From: Aplysia californica
Lineage: Eukaryota; Mollusca; Gastropoda; Aplysiida; Aplysiidae
Assembly (NCBI RefSeq): GCF_000002075.1
Contig: NW_004797523.1
Span: 256,018 to 320,017, forward strand
Direction of reading: 5' to 3'
DNA length: 64,000 nucleotides
Positions 36,401 through 48,400 of this stretch are shown here, one piece after another (position 1 is the first letter of the stretch; the number at the start of each line of letters is the position of its first letter). The position numbers were made by a program, and so were the translations under genes. The notes beneath the pieces were generated by a model. It made no database searches, was not told the origin of the DNA, and was given only the letters and a program-made list of their open reading frames with translations.

Positions 36401-39400
36401 TTCTAAGTCGAAAAAAATAGCCACAAGGTGCTCTTTTCGAATGAAAGCTTCCCGAATGAAAGTTTCAAGTCGGACGAGATGGTCAATAGTAGAGCGATTT
36501 TTGCGAAAACCGCATTGAAAATTTGATAAGGAGTTTGAGGTTTCGAGAAACCACATTAGACGTTTGTTAATAAGTTTTTCCATAAGTTTACAGAAACAGT
36601 TTGTAAGGGCTATGGGACGGTAGTTTGATGGGTTAGAGTGATCTTTTCCTGGTTTTGGGATTGGTATAACAGTGGCAAGACGCCAACTGTTCGGAAATTG
36701 TTGAGAATGCCAGAGTTCATTGTAAATATCAAGGAGTAATAGGAGTGTTTCATCTGGAAGACGTTTGGTGATTTCGTTGTGTATTTGATCAGGGCCTGGA
36801 GCTGTGTTTGATAGTTCTGCAATATTACATTTTAATTCGTTAAGAGAAAAGCTGCAATTATAGTGTTCTTCATTTGAAGAGGTAAAATCAACAGTTGTCT
36901 TTTCAGAAGACATTTTTACTTTTTGGAATTCAGGGTTGTAATTGTGGGTAGAGGAATTTCCGGAGAGAGTTGATGCTATACAGTCAGCAACTGTTTTTTC
37001 GGTTTCTACGAAGGAGTTATTCGGTTTAAGGATGTGTTTGATTGTGTCTTTTTTAGTACCTTTTAATTTCTTTATCATCTTCCAGACTTTGTGCATTGGT
37101 GTGTTGTTGTTGATTTTTGAGACATAATTTCGAAAAGATGTTTTCTTGGCTGTTCTGATTTTTCTGCGTGCTTGGGCTCGCGCAATTTTGAAATTAATGA
37201 GGTCTTCGTTAGTTTTAGAGTTGACGAACTTCCTGAGAGCTGATTTTTTGGCCACAACAGCTTTTTGGCAGTCTTCAGTGAACCAACATTTATTTCTTCG
37301 GGGTTTGGTGGATAATTTTGGTATGTTTTTTTGAACGATCTCGAGAAGGGTTTCATGAAATCGTTCAAACGTTTGTGTTTGTGTTTGAGATGGATTGAGT
37401 TTCTTCAGACATTCCACGTGAAACCCATCCCAGTCCGCTCTTTTAAGATTGAAACGGTCTGGGATAGGAGTTCGGTGTGGTATGTCTGGAATTAGGGTGA
37501 TGGGGAAGTGGTCCGATCCGTGTGGGTCGTCCAGGACCGACCATTGAAAGTCTGGAATTAGGTCAGGATCACAAAGGGTTAAATCTATGGATGAAACGTT
37601 TAGGTTATTTGAATTTTGAAATGTTGGGGAATTGTCGTTAAAAATACTAGTACTGGTTTTTATTAAGAAATCTTCTATGATTTTACCTTTAGTATCAGTT
37701 GGTTCATTTCCCCAAAGAGGGCTATGGGCATTAAAATCTCCCAACATGATGAAGGGTTGTGGGAGCTGGTCTCTGAGGTTTATTAGTTCTCTTAAAGATA
37801 GAGGATAATTTGGGGGGATGTATATTGAACAGATAGTTATAGGACGGTGTAGGGTGACCCTGACCGCAACTGCTTGAAGTGTTGTGTTTAGTTGTATTTG
37901 TCTGTGTAGTGTTTGGTTATTTATTAAAATGGAGTTGCCCCCAGAGGCGATTTGGTTGTCGGTGTATATTTGGTTGTAAGTTTGATAGTTTTTTAATGTG
38001 TATGTGGGTGTTGGCAATTTAGTTTCTTGTAGACAGATTACATTTGGGGTGTGTGAAGTCAAAAGATAAGAGAGTTCTGCCTGGTTTGCACGCAAACCAC
38101 GAATGTTCCACTGAAGAACTGCCATTTTAATTTATTTTGAAGGCACGGGTTCGATACATTTTTTTTTGGTCGTTGGTGACCTTTGTCTTTGTTTTGTTTT
38201 GCTGCGGTCACGGTGGACCGCAGCCTTTTTTGAGGGAGAGTGTGGAGGGGGAGGAGGACCGGAGTCCTGAATGCGGGTACAGGAGGGGGAGCGGGTGCGG
38301 GGAGTGAGTGGAGGGGCTTTATTGGATGAAGGATGATGGGATGGAGGTTGAAGCAATGAGGGTGTAGGATGTGGTGATTTGTGTGAGGATGATGATGGGG
38401 AGGATGTTGTGGGTGAAGATGATGGGGGTGATGATGAGAATGATGAGGGTGAGGATGATGAAGGGGATGAGGATGAAGAAGATGGCTGAGAGGGTGGTGA
38501 TGAAGAGGGGGTGTGGGGAGATGGCGTATGGAGAGAGGGAGAGATAGGAGTGGAGGAAGTGGACTCCATGTCCTCCTCCGTCTCCAGACTGGAGTGTTGA
38601 TTTTTGCAGGTGTTCTGCTTTCTATTTGTCTGAAGGACCTTTCGGGTTGGGTTTACTGACCCTGGGACAGTCTTCAGGACTTCTGAATATGTTTTTGTTG
38701 TATTCTTTGGCGTCGATCCTTTTGGGTATAGCGTTGCTCTTGCTTGAGCGAACGTTCCGCCGTACTGGGCCCTATGTGTGAGGATGGCTTTCTCCTGACA
38801 CCACCTCGGACACTCCGTCGAAGATGCAGAGTGACCCCCCTGTCGACAATTTGGGCACCAGGGATCTGCAGAGCAGGTCTCCCCAGAGTGTCCCTCCTTG
38901 CCGCAGCGAGGACACGCTGCGCCACGACGACAGCGTAGCTGTGTGTGTCCGAAGCGCTGACAGTTGAAACAGCGCATCGGTTTCGGTATATATGGTCTAA
39001 CTTCGAGTTCTAAGTATGCGATGTCTAATTTTGTTGGTGGTGTGGGTGTGTTGAAGGTAAGGATCCACGTGTTGGTACAGATTTCCTTGCCATCCCGCCG
39101 TATTTTGATACGACGAGCATGGACAATTCCATCGATCTCCTGAACCATTTCTTCTTCGGTACAGCCGTAGAGCTCTCGGCTTTTGATGACACCCTTGGAT
39201 GTGTTCAGACTCCTGTGAGGCTGAACACATACAGGGATGCCACCAAACGAGGTGCAGGCCAACAGTTTGCCTGATTCAATGCTGGAACTGACTTGTATCA
39301 GGAGGTCCGTGGATCCTAGATTTTTTATATATTTTGGCTTGTAAATACCGAAATGTTTGAGTGATTTGTGAATTTTGAAGACGCTTAATGTAGTCAGATT

Positions 39401-42400
39401 TGTGTCTTGTTTTTCATCTTTTGGGGAGATCACCAAAAATGGTGACCACCCCAACGATGTTCTCTTGGGTATGTCCCAGATGCTGACATTGTCAGCATCT
39501 TCGCCCGAAAGGCCCTTCTTTCTTTTGCCCAGGCCAGGAGTTGCACCTGCTTCTCCTGTCTGGGACTTGTTGGGAATTGGGGTGGGAGAAATGTTTTTGG
39601 TTGAATCCATGTGTATTTTGTCTTTTATTTCATCTCCAGGGCTCCCCACCCGCCACCGAGTCCAACAAGGGGACACCGCTCGGAAGTCCATAGCTGGTGT
39701 CAGGGCTACCCTGGAGGTATACTCCCAACCCCGGAAATAGCGGGTCACAAGAGTGACAAACATACAAAAGAAGTAGAGGAAATGACAATAGTAAGGATTA
39801 GGGAAGAAAAAGCAGCAGTTCACTGAAGTTCAGGCACAGTTATGAGCATGACATTGTTGGATCAGCCCATTTACAATTGTACTGTGCATTAGAACGAAAA
39901 ATGTCCCCGCTTTGGGAATGGTCTAAAGACACTTCAGTCAGAGACACCGGCCCGGGGGGTGGAAGCAGATTTAATCTGAAATGCTTTCACAAAGAGCAAA
40001 GGGTGCCATACTTTCTATTGTTTTTTTTTAAACAAACTAATCACTGGCCTTTGTTAATGACAGATGAAAAGAACAAGAAGATTAACCACTACAGGAAAAA
40101 GGTTCCGAAAGCACCGCAACCATCCTGCACTACACAACTTCAGAGTCATCAACAAAATTGTTATAGGTTTGATTCCGATTGCTTTAACACTTTAAACTCT
40201 GAGTTTTTATTCCCACCATTTGCAAGAGACTTTTTCAACAGTCACCTATGTCTCATTATAACCCCAAAAGCATATCTCCAACTTCTAAACGGCGGAAACA
40301 AAGGCTTAGATTAGTCATTACTAAAAAACTTGGATACGGAATAGTTACGAAAAACAAGCAAAAAACTAGCAATAAATAGTTGTCACTAGTATCAGATGCT
40401 CTTAGCGTCCGATGGGGAACATGGTTATTACTGCCAGACGCTCCCAGTTTCCGATGGGGTTTAAAGAGTTAAAAGACATTCAATTTGAAAGTAAAGAAAA
40501 GTGAACCCATTTTCATAAATTCAGTCAGATACAAACGTTTACTTGACAAATGGCAGCAATGGCAAAGAAAATCAAATACCAGTTCCCAGTGTTTTATCTT
40601 CCTAAAATACAGACCCTTCTCCACAACACTCTGGAGGTAGGCCCAGTTGCATCGGTCGACGAGTGGCAGGTGATCTGGCTTGTCATTGTGAGATTAAGGG
40701 TTCAAGGTTTAGCTTGGTCCTGCCAGAAATGACATTAAATTCAGAGGGCCCGCCTCTTAAATAACCGTAGTGTTGTAAGGGGTGTTAACATTAAACAATT
40801 TTGCACAATATGATGAGTCTTACAGCTTACCTTGGCCATTTTTGTCGAATATTGAGACTCCAGATTCCACCTGTTTAGCCACAGCTAACCAACCAGGGGG
40901 ATAACCAAAGAGCCGCATTTTGTAGATGTGCTGTGGCATTTGGTCAGAGTTGAGGCCCAAGGCTTCTCTCAGGCTGTCACTGTAGTAGGAGAAGAGAACG
41001 TGACATAAAACTTCGGTACGACAAATTTTAAGAGGATGGTTGTCAAACACAATGGGCTGAAAATACCTGAAAACTGCCATTCAGGTTTATCACTCTCATT
41101 CTCTGCCAAAAACAAGAAACCTAACAGAACTCACACTATTCTTTATCCTACACATTTCATAAACATCATAATAACATTAGTTTATCCGTCAATGTCTGAA
41201 AATGGCCAATACATCTGCAGCATGGAATATTTCTTAAGCAAAATAGAAAAATCAGGATTGATGATGACTTGTGGCTCCTGTTAAGGCCAATGAGACCAAT
41301 TCTTGCAGAGAAAAGTTTGACACATTTTGAAAATTCAGAACCCTCATTTCCACTTGTTGATGTGCGCAACATGTGGGCTAAACATATTGTAGACAAAATA
41401 TACGTTTTTGACCATCTAAACAACCAGTTGTGTCGATAAACCATTACTAGTTTCCTCAAACAATAAAAAAATTTGAGTCATCGGAAAAACAAGTCAAAGC
41501 CCAAGGACAAACAATTATTTACTTGAACCATGACTTACAATCTACTTTCGGAAAAGATGGTGAGAAACTAAATTACAGAAAAGACAGTATAAAATGGACA
41601 AGTGTGCAAAACAGAAACATTTATTACACTGACAACTAATGCTAAAAGCAATAAACAAATACCCCCACCCCAAAAACCCCCCAACAAAAAACAAACAATA
41701 ACAACAAAACAAACCCCAACCAATTAACTAACAAATAAATAAATACAAAACCCTTTTTCTAATCAAAAACATACCTGATGACGCCAGGTCGGAATTTGCC
41801 AAACTTTGAAGCAAGTTCAGGGTCAAGGTGATAGCGAGCAGCCCCTCTGTGGACAGAAATTTGAAATCATCACACAAATACAAGGACCATGAAACAACAG
41901 CATCACTCGGCACAGATCCAACTAAAGTCAGCAAAGCAGTTACACTGTCAAAATGTAGACCACTCTAAGGAACAAAGAATGTTAAAACTTCCAGATCCAT
42001 CATTTGAATGAATCACATTGTAAGAAGAAACTTTTAACTTAGCATATTTATATCTTAAGAGTCCTAACAAGTCGGAGTTAGGTTAAATAGGTGCAACAAA
42101 CACCCTGCCAAAAAGGAAAAAAAAAGAGGGGGGAGGGGGGGTGTGTGTCAGGAAGGAAGAGAAGCAGGTTGGTGATTGCAAAACAAAAGAATCATATGTC
42201 ATAAACCATCAATACCAGCTGCTCATAACTGAAAATTAAAAACATATGATTTGCACCATTAGCTGAGCCTTATCCCCATATATTTACAAGTTATAAATCT
42301 TATGTACTTCAAACAGAGACCAATCAATTGGAAGGTGAGATTTAAGGGAGCTGGATACTTATAGGACAACATTTTTAACTAAAGACAAACTGAAACAACT

Positions 42401-45400
42401 TTTGTCACAGGCAGTAAGTATGAGACAAAAGATTCATTTCAACTGTTGACACACTTAATTATGTAAGCCTTTGCAATGGAAACGGCGGCCACTTAAAAAT
42501 TGGACATAATTTTTTTCTCCACCATCTACATTTTAACTTTTTAAAATTCTGTAACTTGCAAAAAGTCACAAATAAATTGGTGCTTGCATCTGGCTATTCT
42601 GGTATTTGATACTATGCTTAGAAAGTATCCCAAAATAAAATTGTTCTCAAAGTTGGGGAGATGGAATTTTATCTTTAAAAAATATTCTAGGCATGAAAAA
42701 AATTTGTAAAAGCAAAATGTAAAAAACTAACAGGCACACTACAAGTACAAACCATTTCTCTTACTACAAGCCAAATTTCTAGTCTCTATGTTAGAAAAAA
42801 AAATGGGGGAGAACAAAAACAGCATATGCAAGCAAAAAGTGGTGAGAAAGTGTGTTTTGAGAAAAAATAAGTTAAGGGGAGACGTACACGCCTGGAAAAT
42901 TTTTCTAAACGAATGACTTTTATTCACTTTCATGTAATTGTGCAAGAAGTTCATAGGTAAATAGGATGTACTAAGGGTGAATTTGTTGATTTTTTTCTGA
43001 AAAATGGGCCTCTGAGGCGGCCATCTTGGATTTTCAAACCAGTTCCTTAGAGCTGAAAAATTTCATAGTAAATATTGAATTATCAACCTGAAATTTGGCA
43101 CATAAGTACAAACCTATGTGGACTGGGGATCTATGTGAGGATTTTGACCTATTTTCAAAACTAAAAAAGTGAGCCCAATAACAATGGAGCCCCGAGAGTC
43201 AGTTGACGAAATTTTGGGGTACATATTACAAAAAATTTGAATATTTCCACAAGTAACCAATATTTCCCAATTCCATCACAAAGAACCCCAGAATAGATCT
43301 TAACTCACTCGCAACGCGTCCCGCACAAGCTGTGGGACAAGTACATTGACGCTACCGGCCGTGTCCCGCACCCAATGCGGGACCGATTAGTCAAAGGGAA
43401 ACATCAGGTAAATCCCGCTACATATGCGAGAAGTGGCCTCAGAACAATGCAGTCACCTTTCTTACACCATTAGCTTCAATCCAAGCTTTGATAGGAAGCG
43501 ATAAAAAACTACGACCGCCCCAGAACAACGCTATCTTTCCAGTGAAACTGAACATGGACGCACATCGAAAACGAAAGTGTAAGCCTAATAACAGGCTCAA
43601 TGACTTCGAAATTTTTGTTTGTTTTGTAACGTGTTTTACGGCGCTCGCAACTTCATAAGGTCATATGAGCGCGCGGGAGACACCTAATATTTTCAGTTGG
43701 TAGGAAATTTTGAATTTTGCCCGGGTGGCGGCCGAAGCCTACTCTTATCGATTTTAGACCACCAAGGGATCTTTAACGTGCGCAACTTGCACACGGGCCC
43801 TCCGAGATTTTTCGCCCTTGTCCAAGAAGGCTAGGTGTAGATCTTTCCAACCAGAAGATCAGGGGTGTGGCAGAAAGACAGCAGTAAGGAGGCGCCAAGG
43901 AGTAGCAGAAGAAAGGCTGCAGAAAGAGTCAGGAGCCCAGAGGAGGGGCAAAGGAGGTGAGGGGGTGGGGGCAGAAAGTGAAAATGAAAGCAGACAACAG
44001 AACATTGCTAGAGAGCAGGAAAGGAGGTGAAAGGAGACAATTTTAGAGAAGAAAATTTTTCAGTCGCTACCCGGATTCGAACCCGGGACCTTTGAATGAG
44101 AGGCCAACACCTTAACCTCTAGGCCACAAGAGCCCCCCTCGAAATTTTTGATGACGCAGACTCTGAGATATCAGATATTGAATACGACTCTGATGGGGAT
44201 CCAGAATTCGGGGTAAAACAGCGAGATAAGGATAGATTGACTAGATCTAGTGACAGTGAGTCAACTGACGACAGTTATGTTTCAGACCCTGACCAATCAG
44301 GTCCATCCAAAAGGAAAGGTGAGAAGATAAGTCTAAATCTAGATCTAGAAGATCTGCTACTAAAAGTAAAGACAGATTTATTGAAACTGAAGAAGTTTTA
44401 GATCTACAAGATGAAGATGGAATTATATAAATAATTGGTGAGTAAAACTTGATTTCATTTGCTATTTTTTGCATGTATATAATGTCCCCAAAACTTATGC
44501 GCAAGACAAAATTTTATAAAAATTTACATGGGCGTATTTAAAAAACTAATAAAGATAATGACTTCATTTTTTAAATTGTTGGACACCTGGTCATTTCAAT
44601 AAATAACATATCAAAAGGAGAAAGTGACAGCTTTATTAGTTTTTGAGATACAGCTTATCAAAATATGCCCTGAAATGCCAGTCTTGAGAGATTGTGCCCC
44701 GAAATTTCCGTCAGTCTCCAGTGAGTTAAAGCACATGTATGCCAAATTTGAAGCTTCTAGCTTCAGTAGTTATTTAAAACTCCTTGCACCAAGGTCACAT
44801 ATGTCAAAAAGAAGATTTTGAGAAAAACTAAAAAAACAGGGATTTTTAAAAGGATTTTTAGTGCAATTTGCACTTTTCAAACGCCCTTTCAGGTCATTTA
44901 GGGTGTTTTTTCAACACTTTCGTCATTGTGACCCAATAGAACAGACGTCAAAGGTTGTTTTTTCCCAAAAAACAAAAGTTGGATATTTAGAACAAAATTT
45001 TATCAATATAGTCTGGGATCACCAAGCCGGGTCTTCCCTTAAACATAGAACATGTTACCACACAACGTGGAACCCAATAAAATTTAATTTTGTTAATGTT
45101 AATCATTCAGCGACTAGTGTCAATATAATCTAGACTGAATGAGGGATCACAAAATACCAAAAGTAAAAAAAAGCTCAGAGTGAGTAAAAATCAGTCCCTG
45201 AGGCCCCACGAGCCCCCTTAAACACGCACAAATCAATACATTAACCCCCCATTTCTTTTTCAACACTTTCCCATTAAGTTATTAACTTACGTAAACTTTG
45301 GCTCTGAGCGTTTCTCCTGCTGCTTCTCCATAAACTCTTTCCTGTTGGCAGCGATCCTTGCCGGGTTCCTGGGCATTCTACATTCTGCCACAGAGTGGTT

Positions 45401-48400
45401 CTCCTGACCACAGTTCCAACACGAAGGTTTCGTCCTGAGTAGAAACAAGCATTGTCATATATAGAGTCAAACAAGACACAAAAAGTCTCCATAAAATTCA
45501 AAAATATCTGGAAGGTCACATAAGAATTAGCTAAAGCAAGCAGAACCTCTATTGAAACAGATTCAATTCAAATTATGGTCTGACACTGTTTTAGGCACTT
45601 TGGGTCAGTTAACTTCTTTTTATAAGTGTTCATACTTGGATGCAAGCTATAACTACAGATCTGCTGCACCTGTAGGGAGTCCAGCGGCACACATAATTTT
45701 TCTGTTGAGTCGTAACTTACAAAATGTCACCACACTTATAACGATTTTTGTTTTGTTTAGAGTAAAGAGAAGCACACTGACACAACAAAGATCATCAGTG
45801 GTGTTGTGTGGTGACCAGCAGAGGCACATTTTGTAATATTATTGTCTGTATTGCTGAATTTTATTATTATTATTATAGGAGAGAGTTTTACAGCGCTCGC
45901 AACTGCATAAGGTCATATGAGCGCCAAGGGGTGAGTGTCAACAGAGAAATCTTTACAGGGAATCAGACTTACTCTGCTCACCTCTCTAGCTTCAACAGCA
46001 CAAGGTCTGCTTCAACTGTCAAAGCACCCGGAAATAGCAGGTCACAAGAGAGTGACAAATGTACAAAAGAAGTAGAGGAAAATGATAATAGTAAGGATTA
46101 GTAAAGAAAAAGCAGCAGTTCTCCGTTGTAGATCAGGCACAGTTATGTGCGTGACATGAATCAGCCCATTTACAATTCTACTGTGCTTGAACGAGAAATG
46201 TCCTCCCTTTGGGAACGGCCTAAAGACACTACAGTCAGTGGCACTGCCCCGGGGGATGTATTGCTGTGATGTTGTGTATTATGTGACTTTCTTATGATTG
46301 AGTTATTTAAGTTTGAGGGTTCCACCAGATGGTCTTACTTCTTTTCCTTTCTTCTCTTGTTTCGGTATCATACCAATGTCTTTGCTTATCTTTACTCAAA
46401 AAAAAGAAAGAGACAAAAAAAGGTAAGAAGACTTCTTTTTTATTTGTTCCCTCTGAAGTTTCTGTCTGTTTTACTATCTCCCTGAACTGCTCGTCGCCAC
46501 AGCACACTGCTGTTTCTTAGGGAAGATCATTACATCTTTCTCAATGTCATAACTCAGTGACTACAGTTATTCAATAAACTTTGAAAATACTTACTTCTTT
46601 TTATCCTGTTTCTTCTGTTTGCTTGAAGGATCTGCATACACTTCATCAAAAACTTGGCCATAGCTAGTGGCTGGTTAAGGCAAATGAAATAACACTTATC
46701 ATTCAATGTACTGTAAATACAAAAAAGACACGCATCACAAATTTATATCTGCTTTCACACAGAAGAAAAGAGTTTCCACTTTTTGTGAAAAGTAATCCGA
46801 AACATTATAATGAACACAGGCCTTTTTCAATAACAACGAAATAAACAGGCTACTGCCACGTTAAAACAGGGTGACCAGAGAAATCTTCCTCCTAAAAATC
46901 CCACCACTATAGGTCAAGTTGTTTCTTGCCATTGTCAATGTTAAGGCTCTCGTCAAAGACAATCACGTAGAAGGGGTTATTTCGTACACATCTTAGGATA
47001 GCGGACTTCATCACCGCTGCAATCCCAAATGTTCCAAGGTAGCCAAGTTTTGAGGGACTACACTGAAAACTCAGCTATTTTAAAGTCTGAAAACATCTCA
47101 TGAATGAGAAAACTCGTGTCAACAGCTGCTCCAGTTGTTCACTATTATATTACTGTTGGTGCTCCTTTCAGTATTGCTCACAACCCTTGTTCTGTTCTTG
47201 CCAAAGCTAAGAATAGATTTGGTACCACACTGGCTGGTTTGGGCTTTCATGTATTTTAGAGGTACCATGTAAGTGTTCAAAGACTTTACACCAGAATGAC
47301 CGATGACATACACTTGGGAACAAAACTTACATCTAAACTTGCCTTTATCATTTGGATACTCCATCAATCATTCTGAATATTCAGTGATGATGAAGTAGCA
47401 CTTTCCCGTGAAGCTGGATCTAGTCTAGATCTCTCCATCTAAATAGTCTACACATATAGTCACAAAAATCATAAGAAAAATAAGTCAGTCTCTAGCCTGG
47501 TATGCCAAGTGCCGTCAATCTTCGACTTGAAGACTATCTTGCTGAGTTTTTCCATGGTCATAGATCAAGAATCTAGATGCTGTCACTTTTACCAACCAAC
47601 ATAGTATATAAACATTATAACCCTCTACTCTCTCTCTCTCTATATATAAATATCACCGAGCTTACTAGCTCGCCTCGACTATCACCATCCAATGACACGC
47701 CAACCTTTTAGTTCAATACATGGCTTACAAGGTATGACGCATTTCGATTCCACACAAGGCCAGCACCAACACGTGCTATGCAAAAAGCTCTCGTAATCAA
47801 AATTCTAAATGCTAAAATTTGCTACAAAGTTCAGTTTTTATCCTCTGGTGTTGCCTTTAACCCCCCCCCCTCCCCCGAGAGTTTTTTGTAAAAAAAAAAA
47901 AATCCATAATGCCGCCGTTCCAGAGTCCTATACTTCGCAGCGCTCCGACTTAGAATGAACTTTGGTGACCCCAACATTTGCGGTACTCACTCGACGCCTT
48001 TTCAAGTGTGTGGCATACAAACGCATTGACCGGTCACGATGGCGAGCCCGACAAGACGCTCGTATAACTTTCTTTTCTTTTTACACACGTGACAAATATT
48101 GATTTACTTCCATGGCAACACAGCCTTTGTAAATGCACAAACGTTAAATGTTTTGTTATCAGACTATAACCGGCAAATTTCAGGTTGGTAGTGAAAGCGA
48201 AAATATATCTAGATTTTCCCGATCGAGCCTCGGTATCCATAATACTATAGCCGCCTGTTCGCATGAAACATACTCTCACACCGCGCAAAGCCGAATGATC
48301 GCCATCGACATAATGAACTTACGGACATTATCGGATTTGGTTTTCAAATATTCGAGAACTTTTATGTATTTTCCATGGTCTTTCTCGAGGCAACTTTTAG

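Larger units (their letters stand above)
34177..39727 (-). mobile_element. I/Nimb-type LINE, 5.55 kb, full length
   Basis: Two-ORF non-LTR retrotransposon on the minus strand. It is bounded by an 11-bp perfect target duplication, accccggaaat (34,166-34,176 and 39,728-39,738), and inserted in a SINE whose two halves flank it. ORF1 is gag-like with three zinc knuckles; ORF2 has APE endonuclease, reverse transcriptase and RNase H. That order marks the I group (I/Nimb clades) rather than Jockey, which lacks RNase H. The 3' end carries a hairpin and the tail CCCCAATCAATC. The perfect duplication and nearly intact frames imply a recent insertion. Confidence 0.93.
40473..42871. other. intron sequence around exons 7 and 8
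   Basis: Apart from the two exons only AT-rich intron with A- and C-rich runs (41,655-41,760); no element ends recognised. Confidence 0.5.
42872..45221. mobile_element. candidate outer TTAA element around the piggyBac-like element
   Basis: TTAAGGGGAGACG at the left and the complement of TTAAGGGGGCTCG at the right. Interior is AT-rich and non-coding apart from the nested piggyBac-like element and SINE. The shared inverted end is only 8-9 bp. Confidence 0.4.

Noticed and set aside
34568-38125. Jockey-clade assignment for the LINE
   Set aside because: An RNase H domain follows the reverse transcriptase, which Jockey lacks; the I group fits better.
38132-39823. ORF1 starting at 39,823
   Set aside because: The first 70 or so codons translate the neighbouring SINE and the LINE 5' UTR; the ATG at 39,610 begins the element's own protein.
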